Positions 8,217 through 18,000 of a stretch of 64,000 bases of DNA are shown here, piece by piece. Position 1 is the stretch's first letter; each line of letters starts with the position of its first letter. This DNA is from an uncultured Collinsella sp. (GTDB taxonomy: Bacteria > Actinomycetota > Coriobacteriia > Coriobacteriales > Coriobacteriaceae): contig CABSAN010000006.1 of the NCBI GenBank assembly GCA_902475785.1, positions 1 through 64,000 of the forward strand. Reading direction: 5' to 3'. The translations under genes were made by a program, and so were the position numbers. The notes under the pieces are model-generated. The model was not told the origin of the DNA and did no database searches. It worked only from the letters and a program-made list of their open reading frames with translations.

Positions 8217-10394
8217 ATGTCCGAGCTGTGCTCCGTGCCGCGCGTCTCGGAGCGCTTTGCCCAGAGCAATGCGCTCGACGAGGATATCGCGCGACTCAAA
8301 TATGTTTCGGGTAAACGTGAGGAGGCCCTTCGCCGTTTGGGAATTCGGACGGTGGGGGACCTCCTTCTCCATATTCCTCATCGCTACCTGGACTTCACTC
8401 GCTCGTGGTCCATCGAGATGGCGCCCATCGGTACCGTGTGCACCATCATCGCCACGGTCGATCGTATTGTCCAAAAGCAGCCCCGTCCGCGTATGCAGGT
8501 GACCGAGGTCTCGCTCGTGGACGAGACGGGCGTGCTGCAGGTTGCCTTTTTCCGTCAGCCCTGGATTGCCCAACAGCTTAAGCAGGGCGACCGCCTGGCC
8601 GTGATGGGCAAGGTCGAGTTTGCCTACGGTTTTAAGCAGATGGCCTCGCCTCACTTTGAAAAGCTCGAGGACGGGCGCGCCGCGGGTACCATTTTGCCGG
8701 TCCACTACGTAAGTGACGGCGTGAGTCAGGCATGGATGCGCCGTATCGTGAGCGGTGCGCTCGAAGTGGTCGCCAATCCGTTCGACCCCATTCCCGCGCC
8801 GCTGCGCGCAATGCGGAAGCTCATGAGCAATGCCCGCGCGCTGCGCTCGATCCACTTTCCCTCGAGCATGGCCGAGCGCGACATCGCGCGCCGGCGTCTT
8901 GCCTATGAGGAGTGTCTCTGCTTGCAGCTCGCGCTGCGCCTGCGCAACGATGGCGGTATGGTCGACGTAGTGCCTTATGCGCATGACGCGGGTGAGCATT
9001 TTGCTGCGCTTAAACAGGCCCTGCCGTTTTCGCTGAGCGATGAGCAGGAGGCTGCATTTCAAGACATCCTGCATGATATGTGCGATGGCGGTCGCGTGAT
9101 GAACCGTCTGCTGCTGGGCGACGTCGGTACCGGTAAGACCGCCGTTGCCGCCTGCGCGTTGGCGGTTGCGGCCGATAGCGGCACCCAAGCCTGCGTTATG
9201 GCGCCCACGGGCGTGCTGGCGCGTCAATATGCCGATAAGACCGGCCCCTTGCTTTCGCAAGCTGGCATGACCTGGGCGCTCCTGACGGGCGCCACGCCGG
9301 CGGCCGAGCGTGAACAGATTCATGCACGGCTCCAGTCTGGCGAGCTCGACGTGCTCTTTGGTACCCATGCGGTGCTTTCGGAGAACGTCACGTTCAAGCA
9401 TCTGTCGCTTGTGGTGATCGACGAGCAGCACCGCTTTGGCGTGGGCCAGCGTAACGCTCTACGCGCAAAAGGCCCGGGTGCCGACTTGCTGGTCATGACT
9501 GCCACGCCGATCCCGCGCACGCTGGCGCTTTCGGTGTACGGCGATCTGGACACGAGCATCATCCGCCATCGTCCCATTCCGGGTGCCGGCGTGACGACGC
9601 GCGTTCTCACCGAGTCGAGTCGCGACCTGGCCTATGGCGCCATTCGCGAGGCGCACGAAAAGGGGCAGCAAGCCTACGTGATCTGTCCGCTCGTGGAGCC
9701 GAGCGATTCGGCCGATGAGCTCGAAGACGTCCCCGGCATCGCTCGCGACGACGAAGGCCGCGTGACCGTGCCCGTGCCGTTGCATGACACGGCGACCGAG
9801 CTCGATCGCCTTCGTCTGGCGCTACCGGGGCTTACCATCGAGCGTCTCCATGGCCGCATGCCGGCGGGGGAGAAGGACCGGGTCATCGATGCCTTTAAGC
9901 GTGGCGAGATCGACGTGCTCGTCTCGACCACGGTGGTCGAGGTGGGCGTTGACGTGCCCAACGCCACCGTCATGGTCATCGAGAACGGTGAGCGCTTTGG
10001 CTTGGCGGCCCTGCACCAGCTGCGCGGCCGCGTGGGCCGCGGCAGCGTGTCGGGTACGTGCCTGGTCATGACGCATTCCAAGGGCAACGGCGGCGCGTCG
10101 GCGGCACAAGACCGGCTCCAGTCGCTCGAGAGGACCTCGGACGGCTTTACGCTCGCCCAGATGGACCTGCGTCTGCGCCACGAGGGCGAAATCCTGGGTT
10201 ACCGCCAGCATGGCGGCGTGACCTTGCGCTTTGTTGACCTCGATGCCGACGAGGAATTGATCGAGTGGGCCCATTTGGACGCGGTCGACCTCTTGCGGTA
10301 TGCTTGCAACCTTGACTCTGTGGCGACGCGCCCCTTGCGCGATGCAGTCGCCACGCGGTATCGACATATCTTTAAGGAGGTCAGCGGAGGATGA
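8217..10394 (+). CDS. recG: ATP-dependent DNA helicase RecG
   Basis: Remodels stalled replication forks and branched DNA. The N-terminal wedge (OB-fold) domain occupies about the first 250 residues. Walker A is LLGDVGTGKTAVA near residue 300, the DExH-type motif is VIDEQHRFGVGQR near 400, and the second RecA lobe has VSTTVVEVGVDVPNA near 568 and HQLRGRVGRG near 600. Length is 725 residues. The ATG at 8217 lies nine bases after the preceding stop, and its end overlaps rsmD by four bases. Confidence 0.96.
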   Translation: MSELCSVPRVSERFAQSNALDEDIARLKYVSGKREEALRRLGIRTVGDLLLHIPHRYLDFTRSWSIEMAPIGTVCTIIATVDRIVQKQPRPRMQVTEVSLVDETGVLQVAFFRQPWIAQQLKQGDRLAVMGKVEFAYGFKQMASPHFEKLEDGRAAGTILPVHYVSDGVSQAWMRRIVSGALEVVANPFDPIPAPLRAMRKLMSNARALRSIHFPSSMAERDIARRRLAYEECLCLQLALRLRNDGGMVDVVPYAHDAGEHFAALKQALPFSLSDEQEAAFQDILHDMCDGGRVMNRLLLGDVGTGKTAVAACALAVAADSGTQACVMAPTGVLARQYADKTGPLLSQAGMTWALLTGATPAAEREQIHARLQSGELDVLFGTHAVLSENVTFKHLSLVVIDEQHRFGVGQRNALRAKGPGADLLVMTATPIPRTLALSVYGDLDTSIIRHRPIPGAGVTTRVLTESSRDLAYGAIREAHEKGQQAYVICPLVEPSDSADELEDVPGIARDDEGRVTVPVPLHDTATELDRLRLALPGLTIERLHGRMPAGEKDRVIDAFKRGEIDVLVSTTVVEVGVDVPNATVMVIENGERFGLAALHQLRGRVGRGSVSGTCLVMTHSKGNGGASAAQDRLQSLERTSDGFTLAQMDLRLRHEGEILGYRQHGGVTLRFVDLDADEELIEWAHLDAVDLLRYACNLDSVATRPLRDAVATRYRHIFKEVSGG

Positions 10395-11020
10395 GAATCA
10401 TCGGCGGCGAATGGCGCGGTCGTAAGATCGAGGAGCCCCGTGGTCGCGATGTCACCCGCCCCACGACCGATCGCGTGCGCGAGGCGTGCGCATCTATGGT
10501 CATGTCGGCATTCGACTTCGATCTGGACGAGGTCCGCGTGCTGGATGCCTTTGGCGGCTCCGGAGCCTTGGGCATCGAGATGCTCTCGCGTGGTGCCCGC
10601 TCGCTCACCACGTTCGAGATCGATCGCAACGCTGCTCGTCTGATTACCAAGAATATCGAGTCGCTCTGCCGTGACCGTGCGCGTTGGCGCGTGGTGACGG
10701 GTGACGTGCTGGCAAGCGCTTCGCGCGGCCGCGTGCCGGGCGGTCCCTTTGACCTGGTCCTGCTCGACCCACCCTATGCTTTTGGTGCTGAGCCGGTCGA
10801 GGAGCTGCTGCAGAACCTAGCTCAGCAAGGCTTGCTGGTGCAGGGTGCCTACGCGCTCTTTGAGCACGCCGCGGCCGATACGGGCGCTCGTCCAGCTGGT
10901 TTTGAGACCATGCGGGAGAAGCGCTATGGCATAACCTCGGTCGACCTGCTTCGTTGGGTTGGCAACGGCGAGGATGATGGCAACGATAGCGACGCACCCA
11001 CGGAGGATGCCCATGAGTGA
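10391..11020 (+). CDS. rsmD: 16S rRNA (guanine966-N2)-methyltransferase RsmD
   Basis: Methylates G966 of 16S rRNA using SAM. The opening MRIIGGEWRGRKI and RPTTDRVREA are typical of RsmD; the SAM motif I is VLDAFGGSGALGIE, and the catalytic motif is LLDPPYAFG near residue 125. It overlaps recG by four bases and coaD by eight. The recG-rsmD-coaD order is widespread. The last 20 residues are acidic and probably disordered. Confidence 0.94.
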   Translation: MRIIGGEWRGRKIEEPRGRDVTRPTTDRVREACASMVMSAFDFDLDEVRVLDAFGGSGALGIEMLSRGARSLTTFEIDRNAARLITKNIESLCRDRARWRVVTGDVLASASRGRVPGGPFDLVLLDPPYAFGAEPVEELLQNLAQQGLLVQGAYALFEHAAADTGARPAGFETMREKRYGITSVDLLRWVGNGEDDGNDSDAPTEDAHE

Positions 11021-11510
11021 CACCATTAACCGCGTAATCGTCCCGGGTACCTTCGACCCCATCACGTTTGGTCATATCGACGTCATCCGCCGCGCCCGCC
11101 GCATCTTTCCCAGCGTGATCGTGGCCGTTGCCGAGTCGCAGGGCAAAAACGGCGTCGGCACCACGTTTATGCTCGACGAGCGCGTGGCTCTGGCCCGTGA
11201 AGCGCTCGGAGATATTGACGGCGTCGAGGTACTGCCCTTCACCGGTCTCTTGGTCGATTTTGCCCGCGAACAGGGAGCAGGAGCCGTGGTCAAGGGCCTG
11301 CGTGCCATGACCGACTTTGAGTACGAGCTGCAGCAGGCCGACCTCAACTACCGCCTGGATAGCGAGCTGGAGTCCATCTTTGTCATGAGTGCGCCGCAGT
11401 ACGGCTATATCTCGAGCTCGGTGGTTCGCCAGATTGCCTCGCTCGGTAGCGACGTCTCTAATTTTGTTCCGTCCAATGTGGTCAAGGCGCTCAAACATCG
11501 CTTTTCGTGA
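11013..11510 (+). CDS. coaD: Phosphopantetheine adenylyltransferase CoaD
   Basis: Fourth step of coenzyme A synthesis. The nucleotidyltransferase signature is GTFDPITFGHIDVI with the TxGH motif at residues 16-19, and the second motif is ISSSVVRQIA near residue 128. I use the ATG at 11013, with GGAGG seven bases upstream; an in-frame start at 10959 would add an unrelated Met/Thr-rich extension. The 165-residue product is of standard length. Confidence 0.95.
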   Translation: MSDTINRVIVPGTFDPITFGHIDVIRRARRIFPSVIVAVAESQGKNGVGTTFMLDERVALAREALGDIDGVEVLPFTGLLVDFAREQGAGAVVKGLRAMTDFEYELQQADLNYRLDSELESIFVMSAPQYGYISSSVVRQIASLGSDVSNFVPSNVVKALKHRFS

Positions 11511-11578
11511 CGTTTTTTAATGCCTGGTGGCATGTGGTAAACTTACACGATGATATGTTACCTATGAAAGGAGACCGG

Positions 11579-12076
11579 ATGCCGGGCGAGAATTTTCCTG
11601 GCGACAGGATCGTGAGTCTTGTCGACGAGCTCGAGGGGCTCATCGAAGAGGCTAAGACGCCGTTCGGCAAGAACGCCCAGATGAAGGTTATCGACGCCGA
11701 CGTCTTCTTTAACATCCTCGACGAGATCCGCATGAGCTATCCCGAGGAATGGCAGAAGTCCCGCCGTATCCTCAAGGAGCGCGAGGAGCTTATGGCTTCC
11801 GCCGCCGCTCAGGCCGATTCCATCATCGCCGATGCTCAGCAGCAGGCCCTCACCATTGCCGGTGAGCAGGAGATTGTCCGCTTAGCGCAGCAGCAGGCCG
11901 ATGATATCCGCGACCGTGCCCAGCAGTATGAGCGCGAGACGCGCTATGCCGCCGAGGATTACGCCGAGCAGGTCTTTACGCACCTCGAGGAGAACCTCAA
12001 GAGCCTGACCGGCACCGTCACCCGTTGCCGTCAGCAACTCAACGAGGGTGCCGCCCAGCAGAATGGTCAGTGGTAA
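11579..12076 (+). CDS. SepIVA-like coiled-coil protein (DivIVA superfamily)
   Basis: A 165-residue, highly charged, mostly helical protein. The first 30 residues (RIVSLVDELEGLIEEA) and FFNILDEIRMSYPEEW resemble actinobacterial SepIVA/DivIVA-like proteins, and residues from about 55 on form a Gln/Glu/Ala-rich coiled coil. In Mycobacterium, SepIVA (Rv2927c) is next to a YceD-family gene and rnc; here yceD, rpmF and rnc follow, so synteny supports the call. SepIVA acts in division and envelope elongation. The ATG at 11579 has AAAGGAG five bases upstream. An ATP-synthase b-like alternative fits only the coiled-coil composition. Confidence 0.65.
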   Translation: MPGENFPGDRIVSLVDELEGLIEEAKTPFGKNAQMKVIDADVFFNILDEIRMSYPEEWQKSRRILKEREELMASAAAQADSIIADAQQQALTIAGEQEIVRLAQQQADDIRDRAQQYERETRYAAEDYAEQVFTHLEENLKSLTGTVTRCRQQLNEGAAQQNGQW

Positions 12077-12630
12077 TGGCTGAGTTCCCGAGCGTTACCG
12101 TCGATCTTTCCGAGCAGCTCGAGTTTCCCGGAGACTCGTATCCGCTGACTGGCAAGGTCGATGTCGCCACCTATACGGTGGGCGAGAAGGAGTACCAGCT
12201 GCAGGACGGCATTGACTACGACGTGGTCTTTACCAATGCCGGCACCGGAGTTCTGCTTACGGGCATGGTCCGCGCGCACGCAACCGGTGAGTGCGACCGT
12301 TGCCTTGAGCCCGCTTCGTTTGATATTGCCGGTGAGATTGAGGAATTCTATCTCTTTAACGAGCCCGAGGATCCCGAGGCCTACGAGGACGGCTACGAGT
12401 TACTGGGTGAGGATCGCATCGTCGATCTGGGTGAGCCCATCAACGATGCCGTTGTCATGGACACGCCGTTCGTTGTCCTGTGCAAGCCCGATTGTCGCGG
12501 CCTATGCCCCACGTGCGGCATCAATCTCAACGTCGAGCAATGCGATTGCGCCGCTCAAGCAGAGGCCGAATGGGCCGCTGCCACGGAAAATCCATTTGCA
12601 GCATTGAAGAATCTCAAGCTTGACGAGTAA
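12076..12630 (+). CDS. yceD: YceD family protein (DUF177)
   Basis: A 184-residue DUF177 protein. The C-terminal half has the family arrangement GECDRCLEPASF, then PFVVLCKPDCRGLCPTCG and a final Cys pair, consistent with metal binding. YceD genes almost always precede rpmF, as here, and the family is linked to 23S rRNA accumulation or ribosome assembly in bacteria and plastids. The ATG overlaps the stop of the preceding gene by one base. Confidence 0.9.
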   Translation: MAEFPSVTVDLSEQLEFPGDSYPLTGKVDVATYTVGEKEYQLQDGIDYDVVFTNAGTGVLLTGMVRAHATGECDRCLEPASFDIAGEIEEFYLFNEPEDPEAYEDGYELLGEDRIVDLGEPINDAVVMDTPFVVLCKPDCRGLCPTCGINLNVEQCDCAAQAEAEWAAATENPFAALKNLKLDE

Positions 12631-12694
12631 AACTGTGGTAGTATCGCTACTTGCGCGTAATCGCCACACTGGATAGTTCATAAGGAAGGTCACT

Positions 12695-12874
12695 ATGCCC
12701 GTACCTAAACAAAAGCAGGGTCGTATCCGTACTCACACCCGCCGTTCCGCCAACATGAAGATCTCGGCTGCGGCTCAGTCCACGTGCCCCCGTTGCGGCG
12801 CTGTTAAGCTCCCGCACCACGTGTGCCCCAGCTGCGGTTTCTACAAGGACCGCGAGGTTATCGTTACCGAGTAA
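12695..12874 (+). CDS. rpmF: 50S ribosomal protein L32
   Basis: A 59-residue protein of the large ribosomal subunit. The start is MPVPKQKQGRIRTHTRRS, typical of L32 (usual form MAVPKRK), and the two cysteine pairs CPRC (31-34) and CPSC (44-47) make the zinc-containing form. ATG at 12695 has AAGGAAGG upstream. Loss of the zinc ligands in other genomes marks zinc-independent paralogues; here all four are present. Confidence 0.95.
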   Translation: MPVPKQKQGRIRTHTRRSANMKISAAAQSTCPRCGAVKLPHHVCPSCGFYKDREVIVTE

Positions 12875-12914
12875 CTGTATACTCTGGATGCGATGCCGTT
12901 CCAACTGGAACCAC

Positions 12915-12944
12915 AATGGCCGGCTCAATGAGTCGGCCATTTTT
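12915..12944 (+). terminator. Hairpin terminator between rpmF and plsX
   Basis: AATGGCCG (12915-12922) pairs perfectly with CGGCCATT (12934-12941), followed by a T-run. The plsX ribosome binding site begins five bases later, so it may also modulate plsX expression. Confidence 0.75.
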
Positions 12945-12961
12945 GTATAAGGAGTATGTAT

Positions 12962-13981
12962 ATGAGTAACGTTCGCGTTTGTGTAGACGTTGTGGGTGGA
13001 GACGAGAAACCTCAGGTTATTCTCGATGGTATCGAGGCGGCGCTTGCTGCGGATCCCGATATCGAGGTCTTGGCCGTCGGCCCCGCAGAGATCGTGAACC
13101 CCTTTGCCGCGGCTCACGCTCGCGTTGAGGCCTTGGAGGCACCCGATGTCATCGCCATGGATGACGATCCCATTCGAGCCGTGATGACCAAGCGCAAGTC
13201 CTCGATCGTGCTTGCCTGTCGCGCCATTAAGAAGGGCAACGCGGATGCGTTCTTCTCTGCCGGTTCCACCGGCGCCATGACCGCTGCCGCTACCGCCTAC
13301 GTGACGCCGTTTAGGTATCAGGCCGAGGGCAAGAAGCAACCGGTACGTCCGTGCCTCACTAACGCACTGCCCAACCGCGCCGGCGGCCTGACGGTCCTGT
13401 GCGACATGGGTGCCAACCCCGATGTCGAGGTCGACGACATGGTGCGTTTTGCCCAGATGGGTAGCGCCTATGCGCGCGTCGTCCTGGGCATTGAGCATCC
13501 CCGCGTCGGTCTGCTCGGCAACGGCACCGAGGATGAGAAGGGCTCCAACTTTACCAAGGCGTGCTTCCCTGCCATGAAGGCCGCCGTTCCCGGCTTTGTG
13601 GGCAACTGCGAGGGCACCGACCTGACCTCGGGTAACTTTGACGTCGTCGTTGCCGATGGCATGTCGGGCAACATCGCGCTCAAGGCAACCGAGGGCGCCG
13701 CTAAGTTTTTGCTGCAAGAGCTCAAGGGTGCCTTTATGGCTTCGCTCGGCACCAAGATTGCCGCGCTGCTCATCAAAAAGCAGATGCGCGAGATTAAGGC
13801 AAAGCTCTCGGGCGATGCTAAGGGCGGCGCCATTCTGCTGGGCCTGCGTGGCGTGGTGCTGATCGGCCACGGTGCCACCTCGGTCGAGGCCGTAAAAAAC
13901 GGTACGCTCGCCGCGGCGGAGGCCGTGCGCGCCGGGCTTGTCGAGAACGTCGCCAACTCTATGGACGGCATCGTTTTGTAG
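12962..13981 (+). CDS. plsX: Phosphate acyltransferase PlsX
   Basis: Makes acyl-phosphate from acyl-ACP for phosphatidic acid synthesis. The sequence has the PlsX opening (VCVDVVGGDEKPQVILDG; the usual form is DxMGGD, so the Met is Val here), AFFSAGSTGAMTAAAT, GLLGNGTEDEKG and DGMSGNIALKATEG. I chose the ATG at 12962 because AAGGAG (12949-12954) is seven bases before it; the ATG at 12956 is too close. Length is 339 residues. acpP follows, a usual neighbour in rpmF-plsX-acpP-rnc clusters; fabD, fabG and fabF are absent here. Confidence 0.94.
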   Translation: MSNVRVCVDVVGGDEKPQVILDGIEAALAADPDIEVLAVGPAEIVNPFAAAHARVEALEAPDVIAMDDDPIRAVMTKRKSSIVLACRAIKKGNADAFFSAGSTGAMTAAATAYVTPFRYQAEGKKQPVRPCLTNALPNRAGGLTVLCDMGANPDVEVDDMVRFAQMGSAYARVVLGIEHPRVGLLGNGTEDEKGSNFTKACFPAMKAAVPGFVGNCEGTDLTSGNFDVVVADGMSGNIALKATEGAAKFLLQELKGAFMASLGTKIAALLIKKQMREIKAKLSGDAKGGAILLGLRGVVLIGHGATSVEAVKNGTLAAAEAVRAGLVENVANSMDGIVL

Positions 13982-14105
13982 GAGCGAGTTAGAGCGCTGT
14001 TATGTGCCTCGTGGCCTTCGTCGTGGGGTAGAATCAAAGCCGTGTCTTGGCGCTGCGATTGCGGCGCCAGCGCGTTGTTGTTCACGCAATACGAGAGGAA
14101 GCGCT

Positions 14106-14348
14106 ATGGACCGCTCCGAAATCTTCGATAAGATCGCCGAAGTCGCCGCTGACGTTCTGGGCGTCGATGTCGCCGACATTAGCGACGAGACTACCTTTGA
14201 CGATCTTGATGCCGATTCGCTCGAGCGTCTGCAGCTGGTGACGGCCATCGAGGATGAGTTCGACCTCGAGATCGATGACGAGACCCTGCTGTCGCTCAAC
14301 TCTGTCGCCGACGCTGTCGACGCTATTGAAAACGCCAAGGAGGCCTAA
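14106..14348 (+). CDS. acpP: Acyl carrier protein
   Basis: An 80-residue acidic carrier protein of fatty acid synthesis. The phosphopantetheine attachment site is the Ser of DADSLERLQL at about residue 38. The protein is a typical four-helix ACP with LGVDVADISDETTF preceding the site. AGAGGAAG lies upstream of the ATG. It ends three bases before the rnc start, so the two genes are probably co-translated. Confidence 0.95.
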   Translation: MDRSEIFDKIAEVAADVLGVDVADISDETTFDDLDADSLERLQLVTAIEDEFDLEIDDETLLSLNSVADAVDAIENAKEA

Positions 14349-14351
14349 GTC

Positions 14352-15077
14352 TTGGCTTTATCTCAACGACTCGCGCGCGCCCAGGAAATCCTGGGTCACG
14401 AGTTCAATAACAAGGTGCTGCTGCGCGCGGCGCTCACGCACCCCTCTGCCGTGGAAGGTCAGCCCGTCTCGGCGAGCTATGAGCGCCTTGAGTTTTTGGG
14501 CGATTCCATTTTGGGCGCCGTGGTTGCCCGCTCGCTCTTTGAGTCCTATCCGGAGTTTGACGAGGGCAAGCTTACGCGCCTGAAGGTGTCGCTCGTCTCG
14601 GGTGCCACGCTGTCCGAGGTCTCCCATGAGCTGGGCATCGACGACATTATCATCTTTGGTGCCTCCGAGACCGGCACGGGCGCGCGCGGCCTGCATTCGG
14701 CGCTCGAGAACGTCTACGAGTCGCTCGTGGGCGCGCTGTATCTGGATGCCGGCTGGGACGTTGCGGCGGACTTTATCCACCGTACGCTTAAGCCGCACCT
14801 GGCCTCCGAGCGTGCCGAGCATCCTGCGAACCCCAAGTCGTTTTTGCAGGAGTGCGTGCAGGCAGACGGCCACGAGCCTCCGGCGTACAAGCTCGTTGGC
14901 TCTGAGGGCCCGGCACATGCACCGACCTTTACCGCCGTGGTGCTCATCGACGGTATCCGCCAGGGCCGCGGCACCGGTTCCTCCAAGAAGGAAGCCGAGG
15001 GAGCTGCCGCGCTCGAGGCACTCGACCGCATGGGCTACACCACCAACGGCGTGATTCTGAACAAGAAGCCTGTTTAA
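14352..15077 (+). CDS. rnc: Ribonuclease III
   Basis: Cuts double-stranded RNA in rRNA and mRNA processing. The catalytic signature is RLEFLGDSILGAVV near residue 44, and the second acidic cluster is ALENVYESLVGALYLDAGW. The double-stranded RNA-binding domain occupies about residues 160-232, ending GSSKKEAEGAAALEALDRMG. Length is 241 residues. The start is TTG at 14352, supported by AAGGAGG at 14337-14343, eight bases upstream. Confidence 0.95.
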   Translation: MALSQRLARAQEILGHEFNNKVLLRAALTHPSAVEGQPVSASYERLEFLGDSILGAVVARSLFESYPEFDEGKLTRLKVSLVSGATLSEVSHELGIDDIIIFGASETGTGARGLHSALENVYESLVGALYLDAGWDVAADFIHRTLKPHLASERAEHPANPKSFLQECVQADGHEPPAYKLVGSEGPAHAPTFTAVVLIDGIRQGRGTGSSKKEAEGAAALEALDRMGYTTNGVILNKKPV

Positions 15078-15087
15078 GCGAGGAGCC

Positions 15088-18000
15088 GTGTATCTCAAGT
15101 CCCTCACGCTCAAAGGGTTCAAGTCGTTTGCCGACCGCGCCCATATGACGTTTGAGCCGGGCCTAACCGTCATCGTCGGTCCCAACGGCTCGGGAAAATC
15201 GAACATCTCCGACTCGATTCTGTGGGTCCTGGGCGAGCAGAGCGCCAAGCAGCTGCGCGGCCAGGCCATGGAAGACGTCATCTTCTCGGGTTCGTCGGCG
15301 CGCAAGCCGGTGGGTGTGGCCGAGGTCACGCTGGTTCTCGACAATTCGGACCATATGCTGCCCGTCGACTTTGACGAGGTGGCCATCACCCGCCGCATGT
15401 ATCGCTCGGGCGAGAGTGAGTACCTCATCAACTCGAGCCCGTGCCGCCTGATGGACATCCAGGACATCCTGCACGACTCGGGCCTGGGCAAGGATACGCA
15501 TTCCATCATCAGCCAGGGCAAGCTCGACGCCATTTTGCAGAGCCGCCCCGAGGAGCGCCGCGCCCTCATTGAGGAGGCCGCCGGCATCTCCAAGCACAAG
15601 CGCCGCAAGGAGCGTGCGCTCAAAAAGATCAAGTCGATGGACGAGCACCTGACCCGTGCCCGCGATATCAACAAGGAAATCGCCCGTCAACTGCGACCGC
15701 TGGAGCGTCAGGTCGATCGCGCGCGCAAGTACAAAGAGCTGTCCTCGCGCGCGAACGAGCTTACGCAGATGCTGGCAGTCGATGAGCTCCGTTCGCTGCA
15801 ATCGCAGTGGAACGACCTGGAGAGTCGCTCTAAGGAGGGCGCCGCCGAGCTGGAGCTCGCGCAGTACCGCTTGGGTGAGAAAGAGCGCGAGCTCGAGAAG
15901 CTCCAGGTCATGCTCGAGGAAAAGGGCCTGTTTGTAGGAGACTTGGGCGAGCAGCGCCGCCATATGCAAGATGTGGTCGGTCGCATTAACTCCGACATGC
16001 GTCTGCTCGAGGAAAAGGGCCATAACATGGTGTCGCGCCTGTCCGACATGCGCGGTCAGATCTCGGGCTCCGAGCATCAGCGCCGTCGCGTGGTCGAGGA
16101 GCTCGAGGATGCGCGCGCCCAGCTCGAGGAAGTGACCGGCGCGCATATGCAGGCCCAGGAGGACGTTGACGCCGCTGGTCCTGCCGCCGCCGAGCTTCAC
16201 GAACGCCGCGTGGCGCTCGATGCGCAGATTTCGCAGCTTACGCGCGAGCAGCGCGATGTGCAGCGCGTTGCCGATAATGCTGCGCTCGAGCTCGCCAAGG
16301 TAAAGGATTCGCTTTCCAATGCCGAGGTCGAGGACAACATGTATGCCTCGCGCCTGGAGCAGATCGACGAGCAGCTCGAGGAGGTCACGGCATCGCTTGA
16401 GAGCCGCCGCAACCGTGCTGAGGAGCTTGAGAGCGCCCTTGAGGCGGCTCGTCGGGCCCAGAGCGATGCGCGCGAGGCCACCGAGACTGCACGCGCTGCC
16501 CTCAAGGACCTGCGTGCCCGCGAGGGCGAGGCACGCAACAAGCTTTCCGAGGTTCGCTCGGAGCTCGCGAGCCAAAAGAAGCTCGATGCTCGCATGGCCG
16601 ACAGCTCGCCGCTCGTAAGCCGCCTGGTTGGCGCGCTGGGCGACGATGTTTCGGGCCGTCTGGGCGATGTGCTCGAGGCACCGCGTGAGCTTGAAGGCCT
16701 GGTTGAGCAGCTGCTCGCCGGCGATATCGATGCCCTGTTGTTCGATAACGCTGCCGCACTTGAGCGCGCCGGTCGCGCTGCGCTGGACCAGAAGAAGGCC
16801 TCGGGCGAGGCGCTGCTGGTGGCGCGCAGCGTGAGCGGCTCTGCGGCCGCCGAGGGTGCCGCCGGTACCCGTCTTGTTGATCGCTTGTCCGTGCGTGCGG
16901 GGTATGGTCCGGTCGTCGAGGCATTGCTCGGCGGCTATTACGTGGTCGATGACTTGGCCGCCGCGCTGTCCGCGCCGGTCGTTGACGGCGTGACCTATGT
17001 GACTCCCGATGGCGCACGTGTTGCCTGCGGCGGCCTGGTTCGCGTGGGGCTTGATGCCGGCGAGGCTTCGGGTGCTCTGGAGCGTAAGCGTCGTATCCGC
17101 GAGCTGGAAGGCCTGGAGCCCGATCTTGCTGCCGTGTTTGAGCATGTTTCTGATCAGGTCGTCGAGGCCAACGCTGCCGTTGAGGAGGCCCGTGCTGCCG
17201 AGGGCGATGCTGCCGGTGAGATCGCCCGCCTTGAGGGCGAGCGCCGCTCCCTGCTGTCTGAGATTGGCCGCCTGGAGCAGAGTGCCAACAATGCCGAGGT
17301 CGAGCGCGTGCGCATTTCCAAGCGCCGCGAGCAGGCTGCCCAGGCCGTTCGCGCTGCGCGTCCGCGCGTGGACGAGCTCACTCGTTCGCGTGACGAGGCT
17401 CGTGCGCAGGCGAGCGACCTGGGCCTGCAGATTGCCGAGGCCAACGACGAGCTCGATCGCGTGCGCCGTAACGATTCCGAGGCCGCCGGTAAGCTCGCCG
17501 ACGCTAAGGTGCGCCTGGCTCAGACGAGCGAGCGTCTTCGTTCTCTGAGGGGCCGCGTGCCCGACCTGGAGCATCGCCTGGAGGGCATCGACCGCCGTAT
17601 CCGCGGAACACGCCAGGCCTCGCGCTCGCTTGAGCTGCTGCGCCTTCGCGTCGATCCCATGCACGAGCGCTATTCTGCCCTGTTGGAGCGCGCCTCGGAC
17701 TGGGCTGCGCGCCTGCGCGATCAGGCTTCGCTCGAGGAAGCGGACTCGGCTTCGCTTAAGAAGACCATCGAGGACGCCAAGACCGAGGTCGCCCGCGCCA
17801 AAGAGAGGGTCGATGCTGCCGCCACGACGCAAAATGAGTTCAAGGTGGCGCGCGGCAAGCTCGAGGTGCAGGTCGAGGCTGCCATCAAGGCCATCACCGC
17901 TGACGGTACCACGGTGCTCGAGGAAGCGCTCATGCTGCCGGCGCCCACCGATCGCGACGCCGCCGAGCGCGAGCTTAACCAACTCGTGCGCCAGATCAAC

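Noticed and set aside
6807..9431. 874-codon minus-strand ORF
   Set aside because: It lies antisense to the FakA-like gene and recG, both with clear family motifs; GC-rich codon bias makes such long shadow frames common.
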